Shown here one piece after another: positions 53,386 to 61,705 of a stretch of 64,000 nucleotides of DNA (the first letter of the stretch is position 1; every line of letters begins with the position of its first letter). This DNA is from Novosphingobium sp. PhB165 (GTDB lineage Bacteria > Pseudomonadota > Alphaproteobacteria > Sphingomonadales > Sphingomonadaceae): positions 434,001 through 498,000 of the forward strand of contig NZ_SLVB01000001.1 of assembly GCF_004341845.1 (NCBI RefSeq). The letters are read 5' to 3'. Below the pieces are notes generated by a model, which made no database searches, had not been told where the DNA came from, and worked only from the letters and a program-made list of their open reading frames with translations. The translations under genes were made by a program, and so were the position numbers.

Positions 53386-54738
53386 GACCAGCGTGGCGCG
53401 GACATCCGCACTTTCCAGCCGTTCACGAACCTCCCGCCACGGCCTGTCGAGCAGGCAAAGGTCTGCTACTTCGCCCACCGCGATTCGGCGCTGGCGTGAA
53501 AGATCGAGCGGATCGGCAAGGTAGAGCGCGAGCGCCTGTTCGGGTGTCAGCGCTTCATCGGGATTGAACGGCGTGCCTTCGCGCGTGCCGCGCAGCACGG
53601 AGGCGCGCATCGCGGCCCACGGGTCCGGGCTGCCGTAAGGCGCATCGCTGCCTCCCGCGAGCACGATGCCGGCCTCCAGCAGTGAGCGCAGACGGTAGAG
53701 GTCGGGCTGATATTGGGCTTCGACATCACGGAGATAGCGCTCGCCGCGCTCGTGGATGAAATGCGGCTGTACGCAGGCCCAAAGGCCGAGCGCGGCCATG
53801 CGCGCGGCCAGCTCGGGCGAAACGATTGAGGCATGTTCGATGCGGTCGCCGTGCTGGGCGCCAACGACTTCGAACAGCGCAAGCGTGAAGACGAGTTCGA
53901 CTTCGGTCACACAGTGAACCGCGACTCCACGCTTTTGCGCATGCGCCTCGGCGATCCACGCGCATGTCGCGTCGAAATCGGGAAGCGCGGCCTCGTGCAG
54001 GTGCAGCTTGGCCGGGCCAAGCCGCCAGCCATGTTGCGGCGCATCGACAAGCGAAAGTCGGCCCGCGATCACGGCGTGTTGGGCAAGATGTCCGCACTCT
54101 GCCTGCTGTGCAAAATGATGCGCCATCACCGCATCGTTGCGCGGCGACATGTCGGTAAGGCCGGTCACGCCGCAGCGGGCAAGGTCTGCGCTCGCTTGCG
54201 AGAAATCGGGCGGGGTGCCGGCGAGTGCCTGTTGTAGCCAGGCGTCTTCGTCGAAAAGGCGCCCGGTAAAGCGGTCACCATCGCGTTCCAGGCCCGGTGG
54301 TGTGGTATTTTCGGCCAGCAGTTCGTCAAGCGCGGCGCTGTTGAGCAGCCACATGCGGCCGGTACGATGTTGCAGGCGGGCCGGGCGATGCTGCACCATG
54401 GTATCGAGTACCGACGCATCGGGCAGCGTGCCTTCCAGCACGCTCTCGCAGAAACCGAAACCGCGCAGCCAGCCTGAGCCGGGCTGCGTCAGCGCTCTGG
54501 CCAGATCGTCGCGATCGCGCACGGCAGGCGGGCCGCAGTCAATCGAAGCGGCGCGCACTGCCAGCGCGGCAAGGTGGATATGGTGGTCGTGAAGGCCCGG
54601 CAGAAGAATACCGCCTTTTGCCTCGATAACGGGTTCACCGGGGCGCGGCGTGAGGGCGCCTATGGCGGAGATGACATCGCCTTCGACGCGCAAATCGGCC
54701 AAGCCGCGACCGTGAATTTCCGCGCCGCGGATCAGCAT
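53311..54738 (-). CDS. amidohydrolase family protein (YtcJ-like)
   Basis: A 475-residue metal-dependent hydrolase of the Amidohydro_3 type. The metal motif is HDHHIHLAA (HxH) near residue 60, with later AVHCVTE, DRIEHAS and LAGGSDAPYGSPDPWAA containing the usual His and Asp ligands. It starts at ATG 54738, overlapping the end of the upstream CoA transferase gene by seven bases, and so is translationally coupled. Its last 25 codons overlap the convergent crotonase-like gene. Substrate unknown; amides, carbamates and lactone-like rings are possible. Confidence 0.82.
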   Translation of the reverse strand: MLIRGAEIHGRGLADLRVEGDVISAIGALTPRPGEPVIEAKGGILLPGLHDHHIHLAALAVRAASIDCGPPAVRDRDDLARALTQPGSGWLRGFGFCESVLEGTLPDASVLDTMVQHRPARLQHRTGRMWLLNSAALDELLAENTTPPGLERDGDRFTGRLFDEDAWLQQALAGTPPDFSQASADLARCGVTGLTDMSPRNDAVMAHHFAQQAECGHLAQHAVIAGRLSLVDAPQHGWRLGPAKLHLHEAALPDFDATCAWIAEAHAQKRGVAVHCVTEVELVFTLALFEVVGAQHGDRIEHASIVSPELAARMAALGLWACVQPHFIHERGERYLRDVEAQYQPDLYRLRSLLEAGIVLAGGSDAPYGSPDPWAAMRASVLRGTREGTPFNPDEALTPEQALALYLADPLDLSRQRRIAVGEVADLCLLDRPWREVRERLESADVRATLVSGKLVHQRIDESPVQRLARREAAA

Positions 54739-55937
54739 GATGCCAGCGCGGGCAGATAGTGCGCGGTGTCGGCGCCCAGGGCGCGGACGGGCGCTTGCAT
54801 CGCGCGGCGTTCGAGCGCGGGGAAGCGGCGGCCGAGGCCCGCTCCCCAACCGCGCAGTTCGGCTTCGAGCAAGGCGGCGTCGAAGGCCAGTTCCTCGGCC
54901 AGTGCCATGGCTGTGATTGCGCTCATGGACAGACCGATGCGCTGTGCTTCGCCGCCGCGCAAGGCTTTCAGCGCCTCGCGCGCGCCGGTGATGCCGGTGA
55001 GCGGGTCGGCAATCGCATCCCCCACATAGCCCGGCTCGCCCGTCACATCCGCGAGCGCTCGGGAGAGGCCGCCTGCCACGCCGCAGTCGTTGCCGATGCC
55101 GACCCAGTTGGCAGCCTCACCCCGCGCGCCGTGGCCGGTGACCGAGAGCCAGACGAGGCCCGGAACTTCGCGCACCAGCGCTTCGGCGTCGATGCCGAGA
55201 TGCAGCAGGGCGCGCGGCCGCGCGCTTTCGATGACCACGTCCGCACGGCGGATCAGGTCGACAAGCAGGGCTTTCTCGCTGTCGCTGGCGAAATCGACGA
55301 GCACACTGGCCTTGCCCTGGTTGATGAGATCGAAAGTCGCCGGATCGTCGCGGCGGATGAGGTCGGGGCGGGTGCGGCTTTCGACCTTCACGACGTCCAT
55401 GCCGGCCTGCCAGAGCAAGTGCCCGGCCAGCGGCCCCGCCCAGATCGCAGACATGTCGATGACGAGCGGGCGGTGCTGCGCAGTCCGCTCACGGCGCGGA
55501 CCGCGTGCGATCACCTCTACGGGCGGGGATGCGGGAATTTCGTCAAGCAGGGCGACCGGAAGGCCCAGCATGCGCCCGCGTTCGAGCAGTTCGGCGCCAT
55601 TGCCGCGCAGCACGGATGCCGCAATCGCGGTGCTGTCATGCACATCCAACCCGGCATCGCCGAACAGGGCGGGCAGCAGCTCGCGATCGATTTCCCGGAT
55701 CAGGGTGAGCGCGAACCAGTTGCCGTCACGCGTCGGCATGAGGCGGCTGCCACCAAGCCCGGCCGAGATGCGTCCCGCTATCCGATAATCGCCGTGCGCC
55801 GCGCGCTCGCCGAGCAGCGTGGCGCCTGACAAACGTGGCAATCCGAAATCGCGGGCAAGCGCCTCCAGTTGCCGGTCGGCCCAGCGAGCCAGTGGGATCG
55901 CCGGGCCGGGGGTATCATCGTCAGCCGGCAAGGACAT
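54732..55937 (-). CDS. family III CoA transferase with permuted order
   Basis: A 401-residue CaiB/BaiF-type protein. The usual N-terminal half, VIDMSAIWAGPLAGHLLWQAG then VVKVES and WLSVTGHGARGEAANW, begins only at about residue 155. Residues 45-145 (LMPTRDGNWFALTLIRE, then AELLERGRMLGLPVALLDE) resemble what is normally the C-terminal half of the family. The other CoA transferase at 57776 shows the normal order. The catalytic Asp of the family is expected in the core half. Starts at ATG 55937 inside the last codons of the ligase gene, and its end overlaps the amidohydrolase start. Confidence 0.72.
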   Translation of the reverse strand: MSLPADDDTPGPAIPLARWADRQLEALARDFGLPRLSGATLLGERAAHGDYRIAGRISAGLGGSRLMPTRDGNWFALTLIREIDRELLPALFGDAGLDVHDSTAIAASVLRGNGAELLERGRMLGLPVALLDEIPASPPVEVIARGPRRERTAQHRPLVIDMSAIWAGPLAGHLLWQAGMDVVKVESRTRPDLIRRDDPATFDLINQGKASVLVDFASDSEKALLVDLIRRADVVIESARPRALLHLGIDAEALVREVPGLVWLSVTGHGARGEAANWVGIGNDCGVAGGLSRALADVTGEPGYVGDAIADPLTGITGAREALKALRGGEAQRIGLSMSAITAMALAEELAFDAALLEAELRGWGAGLGRRFPALERRAMQAPVRALGADTAHYLPALASC

Positions 55938-57420
55938 CCTTGACCTTGCGGCGCAGAAGCTTGCCCATTTCGTTGTAGGGCAGCTCGGCGACGAAGACGA
56001 CTTTCTCCGGCACGCGCGAGGAACGCAGGCGGGCGCGGACGAGGTCCTTGATCTCGGTTTCGCAGGGGAGGGCATGGCCCTCGCGCGTGACGATGGCCAC
56101 GCCGACCGTCTCGCCCCATTCGACCGAGGGGATCGCACAGGCGCAGGCGTCGGCGACGGCCGGATGCGTGAGCAGCACGTCCTCGATCTCGCCCGGCGAC
56201 ATATTCTCTCCGCCGCGCACGATCACGTCATCGGCACGGCCGGAGAGGAACAGATAGCCGTCCTCGTCCATGAAACCGGCATCGCGGGTGGGGAACCAGC
56301 CCTCGGAATCGAGCGCGCTCTTTTCCTTGTACTCACCCGAAACCTGCTCGCCGCGCACGTAGATCTCGCCCGCTTCGCCGGCAGGCAGAGCCTCGCCGTT
56401 TTCGCCGCGAATCTCGATCTCGACGGTCGGGATCGGTTTGCCCAGCGAGGTCAGGCGCGCGCGGACTTTGGGATCATCGGACGCCAGGGCGTCGCGGTGT
56501 TCGTCCGGGCCGAGCAGGGCAATGGTCGAGCTGGTTTCGGTGAGGCCATAGGCATTGGTGAAGCCGGCCTCTGGGAAGCGCTCCAGCGCCTTCTGGATCA
56601 CTTCGAGCGGCATCTTGCCGCCGCCATAGGCGATCGCGCGGAGCGAGGAGACCTCGCCGCTCGCGCCCTTTTCCATCGCGTCGATGATGCGGGCCAGCAT
56701 AGTCGGCACGACGAAGGCGTTCGTGACGGCCTCGCCGCCGACCAGCGCCAGCCAGCCTTCGGGTGAGAAGCTGGGCAGCATCACGATCTTGCGCAGCGAG
56801 TAGATCGACGAGAGCAGGGCGGAAATGCCGGCGATATGATAGGGCGGCACGACCACCAGCGCGGCATCGGCTTCATCGGCCGAGCCGAATTCGACCGTGC
56901 CGAAAATGTAGCCGAGCAGATTGGAGTGGCGCAGGATCGCCGCCTTCGGCGCAGCGGTGGTGCCGCTGGTGAAGAGCTGGATGGCGATCCCTTCGCCCGG
57001 ATCATACTCGCGCGCGTCGTCGTCCGGCACGGTTTCCTGTGCCTTGAGGACGAATTCCTCGCGCGAGAACACGGTGTGGTCGTGTTCGCCCGCAAGGCGC
57101 TGGATACCCTCCTCATCACCGATAACCAGTGCCGGCGTGATGCGGCCGAGCAGGGCGGCGAGATCGGCATCCGGAAGGCGGTAGTTGAGCGGGCAATAGG
57201 GCACGCCGGCCAGCGCCGCGCCGAACACCGCGATCACCGCCGCCTCGCTGCTCTCGTCGAGCAGCGCGACATATTCCACCTGGCTCTGGCGGATCAGCTC
57301 GAAAGCGCCGCGCGCGGCATCGAGCAGATCGCCATAAGTCCAGCGCCGACCGTCGCAGACGAGTGCGACACGGTCGGGCGCGGCCTCGGCCGCCATTTCG
57401 AGAAGAAGCGCGATGTTCAT
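55921..57420 (-). CDS. AMP-dependent acyl-CoA ligase
   Basis: A 499-residue adenylate-forming ligase. It has IQLFTSGTTAAPKAAILRHSN, TNAYGLTETSST, the GRADDVIVRGGENMSP hinge and the C-terminal KLLRRKVKDVLAG with the catalytic Lys region. Start ATG 57420 precedes MNIALLLEMAAEAAPDR, the normal family N-terminus. The next gene starts inside its last codons. It probably activates the acid entering the pathway encoded by this operon. Confidence 0.88.
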   Translation of the reverse strand: MNIALLLEMAAEAAPDRVALVCDGRRWTYGDLLDAARGAFELIRQSQVEYVALLDESSEAAVIAVFGAALAGVPYCPLNYRLPDADLAALLGRITPALVIGDEEGIQRLAGEHDHTVFSREEFVLKAQETVPDDDAREYDPGEGIAIQLFTSGTTAAPKAAILRHSNLLGYIFGTVEFGSADEADAALVVVPPYHIAGISALLSSIYSLRKIVMLPSFSPEGWLALVGGEAVTNAFVVPTMLARIIDAMEKGASGEVSSLRAIAYGGGKMPLEVIQKALERFPEAGFTNAYGLTETSSTIALLGPDEHRDALASDDPKVRARLTSLGKPIPTVEIEIRGENGEALPAGEAGEIYVRGEQVSGEYKEKSALDSEGWFPTRDAGFMDEDGYLFLSGRADDVIVRGGENMSPGEIEDVLLTHPAVADACACAIPSVEWGETVGVAIVTREGHALPCETEIKDLVRARLRSSRVPEKVVFVAELPYNEMGKLLRRKVKDVLAG

Positions 57421-57424
57421 CGGG

Positions 57425-57715
57425 TCAGTCCGAGGCGGGCAGCGGTTTGGCGTCCTTGGTGACAAGCGCGACGCCATCGACCGAGAGCGAACCCTTGCCG
57501 GGCTTCACGCAAAGCAGTTCGTACTTGCCGTCCGCGTCGACATAGCGCTTGCCCATCAGCGTACCGGCCGAGAAATCGGCGGCGAGGGGAGCAGGCTCGG
57601 CAGGCTTGGCTTCGCCCATCGGCGCGCCGCCGCATTCGATCGTGCCGTCGGCGCAGCGGATCACCATAACTTCGGTGTCGCAGGTGGCGCTCTTGAGACG
57701 GGTTCCAGGCTTCAT
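57425..57715 (-). CDS. small conserved cysteine protein
   Basis: A 96-residue soluble protein with four Cys at about positions 12, 21, 28 and 69, in KSATCDTEVMVIRCADG, IECGGAPMG and ELLCVKPGKG. The pattern suggests a small metal-binding (zinc-ribbon or rubredoxin-like) fold, not matched to a named family. It lies four bases before the ligase gene and about 60 after the CoA transferase gene, so it is part of the operon and may be an accessory or carrier protein. Function unknown. Confidence 0.6.
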   Translation of the reverse strand: MKPGTRLKSATCDTEVMVIRCADGTIECGGAPMGEAKPAEPAPLAADFSAGTLMGKRYVDADGKYELLCVKPGKGSLSVDGVALVTKDAKPLPASD

Positions 57716-57775
57716 TTTCCCAATTCCTCGTAATCTGTTTTAGCGTGACCGGCAGGGTGCCTCAGGCACTCTGTC

Positions 57776-59005
57776 TCAGGCGATGGCGCCCTTGGTCTTG
57801 AGTTCTTCGATCTTGTCCCATTCGACGCCGAATTCCATGAGAACCATCTCGGTATGTTCGGACGCCTGCGGCGAACGGGTGGTTTCCAGTGCTTCGCGAT
57901 TGAACTGCACCGGGCTGCGCACCAGCTTCAGCGGTGGACCGCCGTCTGCCGCCTCAACCTCGATCAGCATGTCGTTGGCGATCGCCTGTTCGTCGCCTGC
58001 CAGTTCCAGCAGGTTGAGGATCGGCGCCCACTGGCCCTTCAGCGTCTTGAGGTGCTCACGCCAGTAGGCGAAGGGCTTTTCGGCAAAGGCTTCGACAAGG
58101 ATGTCGCTGGCGGCCTTCGCATTTTCGATCAGGCTCAGCACGTCCTTGAAACGCGGATCGTTCGCCGCTTCGGGGCGGCCGACGTGTTCGAAGGTGTCCT
58201 GGATCAGGCCGGTGGGGCTGACCATGCACAAGTTGATGGTGCGGCCGTCAGAGGTCCAGAAGTTGCCCATGAACGGGTTCTTGGCACCGCCGCCGGAGCT
58301 GGGCATCGAGTTCTTGGTGATCACGCCGGTCTCAACGGCCTGCGCGATGTTCGCGCCCGAGGCCCAGGCAGCCGTGCTCATCAGCGAGACGTCGAGTTCG
58401 GCGGTTTCACCAGTCTTTTCGCGGTGGAAGAGGGCCGCCGAAATGCCGCCGGCGATGAACATGCCGCCGATCGAATCGCCGAATGCGGGCATGCCCTGCG
58501 AGAGCGGGCCAGGCAGTTCGGGCGGGGTCATGCAATCGGCGATGCCGCTGCGCGACCAGAATGCAGTGCCGTCGAAACCGCCCTTTTCGCGTTCGGGGCC
58601 CTTGTCACCCCAGGCGCTGCCGCGGGCATAGATGATGTTCGGGTTCGCGGCGCGGATGTGCTCGATATCGAAGCGGTTCTTCTGGCGGACCTGCGGCAGG
58701 TAGTTCGTGAGGAACACGTCGCACTGCTTGGCCAGTTCGTAGAGCAGTTCCTGCCCTTCCGTGGTCGACAGGTCGATGCCGACGCTGCGCTTGCCGCGGT
58801 TGGGGTGTTCGAACAGGGTGTGGCGCAGCGGATCGAGCTGCACACCGCCCATGTTGAGGAATCCGCGCTGGGTATCGCCGCGCACGGGGTGTTCGATCTT
58901 GATGACGTCCGCCCCCCAGTCGGCCAGAATTGCACCGGCTGCGGGCGTGAACGTGAACTGTGCCACTTCAAGGACGCGCACGCCCTGCATGACCTTTGTC
59001 GGCAT
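57776..59005 (-). CDS. family III CoA transferase (CaiB/BaiF)
   Basis: A 409-residue protein with normal order. It has RVLEVAQFTFTPAAGAILADWGADVIKIEHP, GKRSVGIDLSTTEGQELLYEL, the AFGDSIGGMFIAGGISAALF core and the C-terminal GRTINLCMVSP segment. It transfers CoA between a donor thioester and an acid. ATG 59005 precedes the family N-terminus; the frame is open upstream to 59272 through an unlikely region. It is the first gene of the leftward operon (CoA transferase, small Cys protein, ligase, permuted CoA transferase, amidohydrolase). Confidence 0.86.
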   Translation of the reverse strand: MPTKVMQGVRVLEVAQFTFTPAAGAILADWGADVIKIEHPVRGDTQRGFLNMGGVQLDPLRHTLFEHPNRGKRSVGIDLSTTEGQELLYELAKQCDVFLTNYLPQVRQKNRFDIEHIRAANPNIIYARGSAWGDKGPEREKGGFDGTAFWSRSGIADCMTPPELPGPLSQGMPAFGDSIGGMFIAGGISAALFHREKTGETAELDVSLMSTAAWASGANIAQAVETGVITKNSMPSSGGGAKNPFMGNFWTSDGRTINLCMVSPTGLIQDTFEHVGRPEAANDPRFKDVLSLIENAKAASDILVEAFAEKPFAYWREHLKTLKGQWAPILNLLELAGDEQAIANDMLIEVEAADGGPPLKLVRSPVQFNREALETTRSPQASEHTEMVLMEFGVEWDKIEELKTKGAIA

Positions 59006-59265
59006 CTGACAGTCCCCAGTTTTATCTTGCGTTTTATCGTATCGGTCGGGGTGCGAAAGGCGGGTTTTCGCCGGTCGCACCGGTTGGTTTCGATTTGCGC
59101 GCAAAGGTGGCCCGGAGCAACACCGCAGCCCATCGTGGCGACGATCAAGCCCCGGATTCGCTGGTGCGATCATTGCATGCTGCGCTGCGGCGACGCCGCC
59201 ACCCCCGAGAAACTGCGCGGGAGCGATGGTTGCGAAAATAGTTTGTGCGGTTGCGGCAATCGCAA

Positions 59266-59299
59266 TTGACACCTAGGTGCGGAATTACTAACCTAGGTG
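59266..59299 (+). promoter_or_regulatory. promoter with twin CACCTAGGTG operators
   Basis: TTGACA at 59266-59271 and TAACCT at 59289-59294 (17-base spacer). CACCTAGGTG at 59270-59279 and AACCTAGGTG at 59290-59299 are centred exactly 20 bases apart and cover the -35 edge and the -10, a classic repressor arrangement. The nearest candidate repressor is the MarR gene at 59757. An inverted repeat GGTGCGA..TCGCACC also lies in the gap at 59050-59081. Confidence 0.6.
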
Positions 59300-59344
59300 A
59301 GTAAATCGCGGGGACCGACCCGCTTCAGATTTGGAGAGTTCCTC

Positions 59345-59656
59345 ATGAAGAAGTTCGTTGCCCTTGCCGCCGTCGCCTCGATCGCCGCTTTCGCTGTCCC
59401 GGCCGTCGCTGAAACCACCCAGTCGGTTCGCGCCGTGACCGAAGAAGCTGCTGCTCCGGTCGACCTGAGCGCCGGCAAGATGCTCTATGCCGCCAACGGC
59501 ACCCGCATTGCCCCGATCTACCGCGTTGCTGCCGATGGTAACCCGCAGGTTATCCTCAACGGCCGTCTGATCACCGTTCCGGCTACCAGCCTGACCGATG
59601 CCCAGGGCAAGCTCACCACCTCACTGACGAAGAAGGACCTCGCTTCGGCGAAGTAA
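59345..59656 (+). CDS. small secreted protein
   Basis: A 103-residue protein with a signal peptide (MKKFVALAAVASIAAFAVPA, cleavage after AVAE region) and a short mature domain containing MLYAANGTRIAPIYRVAADG and VILNGRLITVP. It resembles periplasmic proteins conserved in sphingomonads, with no known function. ATG 59345 lies behind TGGAGAG. A strong promoter with two operators precedes it and a strong terminator follows, so it is a single, probably well-expressed and regulated unit. Confidence 0.75.
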   Translation: MKKFVALAAVASIAAFAVPAVAETTQSVRAVTEEAAAPVDLSAGKMLYAANGTRIAPIYRVAADGNPQVILNGRLITVPATSLTDAQGKLTTSLTKKDLASAK

Positions 59657-59681
59657 GTCTTCCGACTGCCACGAAAAAGAG

Positions 59682-59711
59682 AGGGCGGCACTTCGGTGCC
59701 GCCCTTTTTTT
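59682..59711 (+). terminator. rho-independent terminator
   Basis: GGGCGGCAC-TTCG-GTGCCGCCC with a seven-base T run. It follows the small secreted protein gene and separates it from the MarR gene. Confidence 0.93.
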
Positions 59712-59756
59712 GTTTGTGGATGTCGGGTGGAGCAGAACCGGGCAGCAACCCGGCGC

Positions 59757-60248
59757 TTACCCCCGGCTGACGTTGTCGTAGATGCGGCTGAGATAGTCGC
59801 GAAGCTGCCCCACTTCCTCGTCGGAGAAGCCGTGGAACATGCGTGCTTCCGCTTCGGAGGCGATCAGGCCGAGCTTGTCGAGCAGTGGCCGCGCGGCCTC
59901 GGTCAGATAGACCGAGCGGGCCCGCCGGTCATCGCGCCGGTCCCGCCGTTCGAGCAGTCCTTCCGTGCACAGTCGGTCGATCAGCCGGCCTGCCGAAGCT
60001 TCCGACATTTCGAGATATTCGGCGATGGTGCGCTGGGTCGAACCCGGATAACGCGCCACCACCGCAATCATCGCCCACTGTGAGCGCGTGACGTTCAACT
60101 CGGTAACAAGCCGATCGAATTTGTTGCGCTGAAGGCGCGCAATCACCGTCATGCGCAGGCTCACCTGGCGGCGGGGGCTTTCGTCCTTGTCGTTCAGAAT
60201 ATCGACAAATCGCCCGCTCAGCTTGTCTTCCGCCTCGGTGGCCAACAC
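59757..60248 (-). CDS. MarR family transcriptional regulator
   Basis: A 163-residue winged HTH protein: NVTRSQWAMIAVVARYPGSTQRTIAEYLEMSEASAGRLIDRL and wing ERRDRRDDRRARSVYLT. The start is GTG 60248 behind AAGGAGATAC, 13 bases after the thiolase gene stop, so thiolase and regulator are in one operon. The twin CACCTAGGTG sites at 59270-59299 are good candidates for its binding. Confidence 0.86.
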   Translation of the reverse strand: MLATEAEDKLSGRFVDILNDKDESPRRQVSLRMTVIARLQRNKFDRLVTELNVTRSQWAMIAVVARYPGSTQRTIAEYLEMSEASAGRLIDRLCTEGLLERRDRRDDRRARSVYLTEAARPLLDKLGLIASEAEARMFHGFSDEEVGQLRDYLSRIYDNVSRG

Positions 60249-60261
60249 GTATCTCCTTGGT

Positions 60262-61515
60262 TCAAATTCGTTCGATGATAATGGCGGGTGCCATGCCGCC
60301 AGCAGCGCACATGGTGATGAGCCCGTAGCGACCGCCGGTGCGTTCGAGTTCGTCGAGCGCCGTGCCGATCAGGATCGCGCCGGTCGCGCCGATGGGATGG
60401 CCCAGCGCGATCGAGCCGCCGTTGGGGTTCACCTTCGCGCGGTCGAGATCGAGGTCGCGGATCAGCTTTTCGACTACGACGGCGAAAGCCTCGTTCACTT
60501 CCCAGACGTCGATCTGGTCCTTGGTCAGTCCCGCCTTGGCGAGCACTTTCTTGGCCGCCGGCACCGGGCCGTTGAGCATGAGCGTGGGGCAATCGCCGAT
60601 CTCGGCCATGGCGACGATGCGTGCGCGCGGCTTGAGGCCGTGCTTCTCGGCATAGTCCTTGGACGCCAGCAGGATCGCGGAAGCGCCATCGACCACGCCC
60701 GAGGAAATGCCGACATGGTGGATCGGCTTCACGTCGAGGTCGGGATAGACCTGGTTGACCAGTTCGACATAAGTCTTGCCGCCCGGTGCCGAGGGCATGT
60801 TGTAGAACATTTCGAACGCCGGCTTGAGCTGCGCCAGACCTTCTGCGGTGGTGTCGGGACGGGGATATTCCTCGTGGTCGAGGATCACATTGCCCTCGTC
60901 GTCCTTCACCACGATCGTCGAACGGTCAAAGCGGCCCTCGGCGATGGCGACGGCGGCCCGGCGCTGGCTCTCTACGCCGAACGCTTCCAGTTCTTCGCGG
61001 CTGATGCCTTCCATCGCGGCGATGGCGTCGGCGGCGATGCCCTGGTTGGTCTGCGGATGCTTGGCCTGGAGCCGGGGATTGCCCGCACCCATGCCGGCGC
61101 TGCCGACCCCGGCTTCGCGCATCTTCATGCCATGCGCATTGGCGTAGGAAAGCATGTCCATCCCGCCCGCGACCATCAGGTCCGACATGCCCGACATGAT
61201 CATTGCGGCGGCAAGGTTGGTGGCGGTGATGCTGGATCCGCAGAAGCGGTTGAGCGTGACACCGCCGGCGCGCACGTCGTACCCGGCATCGAGCGCGGCC
61301 ATGCGGCCGATATCGCCGCCCTGAAGGCCGATCGCTGCCGAAACGCCCCAGATTACGTCATCCACATCCGCGGTATCGAGCGCGTTACGCTCCTTGATAG
61401 CGGCGAGAACAGTGGCGGACAGATGTTCGGGGTGCATCTGCGAGAGCGCGCCCTTGCCCATCTTGCCGATGGACCGGGGGGTGCGCACAGTATCGATGAT
61501 CCAGGCTTCGGTCAC
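60262..61515 (-). CDS. thiolase (acetyl-CoA acyltransferase)
   Basis: Cleaves 3-oxoacyl-CoA with CoA in beta-oxidation, or condenses acetyl-CoA. The 417-residue protein has the nucleophilic Cys92 (NRFCGSSITAT), the WEVNEAFAVV and GGSIALGHPIGATGA (His373) motifs, and Cys403 (CAAGGMAPA). Start is GTG 61515 behind GAGGAGA. It is divergent from the MFS gene and is followed by the MarR gene. With the ACAD and hydratase genes it could complete a beta-oxidation cycle for the region. Confidence 0.92.
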   Translation of the reverse strand: MTEAWIIDTVRTPRSIGKMGKGALSQMHPEHLSATVLAAIKERNALDTADVDDVIWGVSAAIGLQGGDIGRMAALDAGYDVRAGGVTLNRFCGSSITATNLAAAMIMSGMSDLMVAGGMDMLSYANAHGMKMREAGVGSAGMGAGNPRLQAKHPQTNQGIAADAIAAMEGISREELEAFGVESQRRAAVAIAEGRFDRSTIVVKDDEGNVILDHEEYPRPDTTAEGLAQLKPAFEMFYNMPSAPGGKTYVELVNQVYPDLDVKPIHHVGISSGVVDGASAILLASKDYAEKHGLKPRARIVAMAEIGDCPTLMLNGPVPAAKKVLAKAGLTKDQIDVWEVNEAFAVVVEKLIRDLDLDRAKVNPNGGSIALGHPIGATGAILIGTALDELERTGGRYGLITMCAAGGMAPAIIIERI

Positions 61516-61638
61516 GATCGGATCTCCTCAAATTCCCATGTGGCGCCGGTGGTCATTTGCGGCGCCTTGGCTTGAGGTCATGCTGGCAGGTCAGGGCAAT
61601 TGCAATTGGAGGGGGGTGTCCTATCGCAGCGGCGATTG

Positions 61639-61652
61639 CTTTCATTTGAAAG
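61639..61652. promoter_or_regulatory. palindrome between thiolase and MFS genes
   Basis: CTTTCATTTGAAAG is a near-symmetric 14-base site in the 190-base divergent gap. It could be the operator of a divergent regulator; the MarR gene nearby is a candidate. Confidence 0.4.
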
Positions 61653-61705
61653 TATATCGGAGCTTACAGTCACCCCGTCAAGCATACGCAGTAAGGCCAT
61701 AGATC

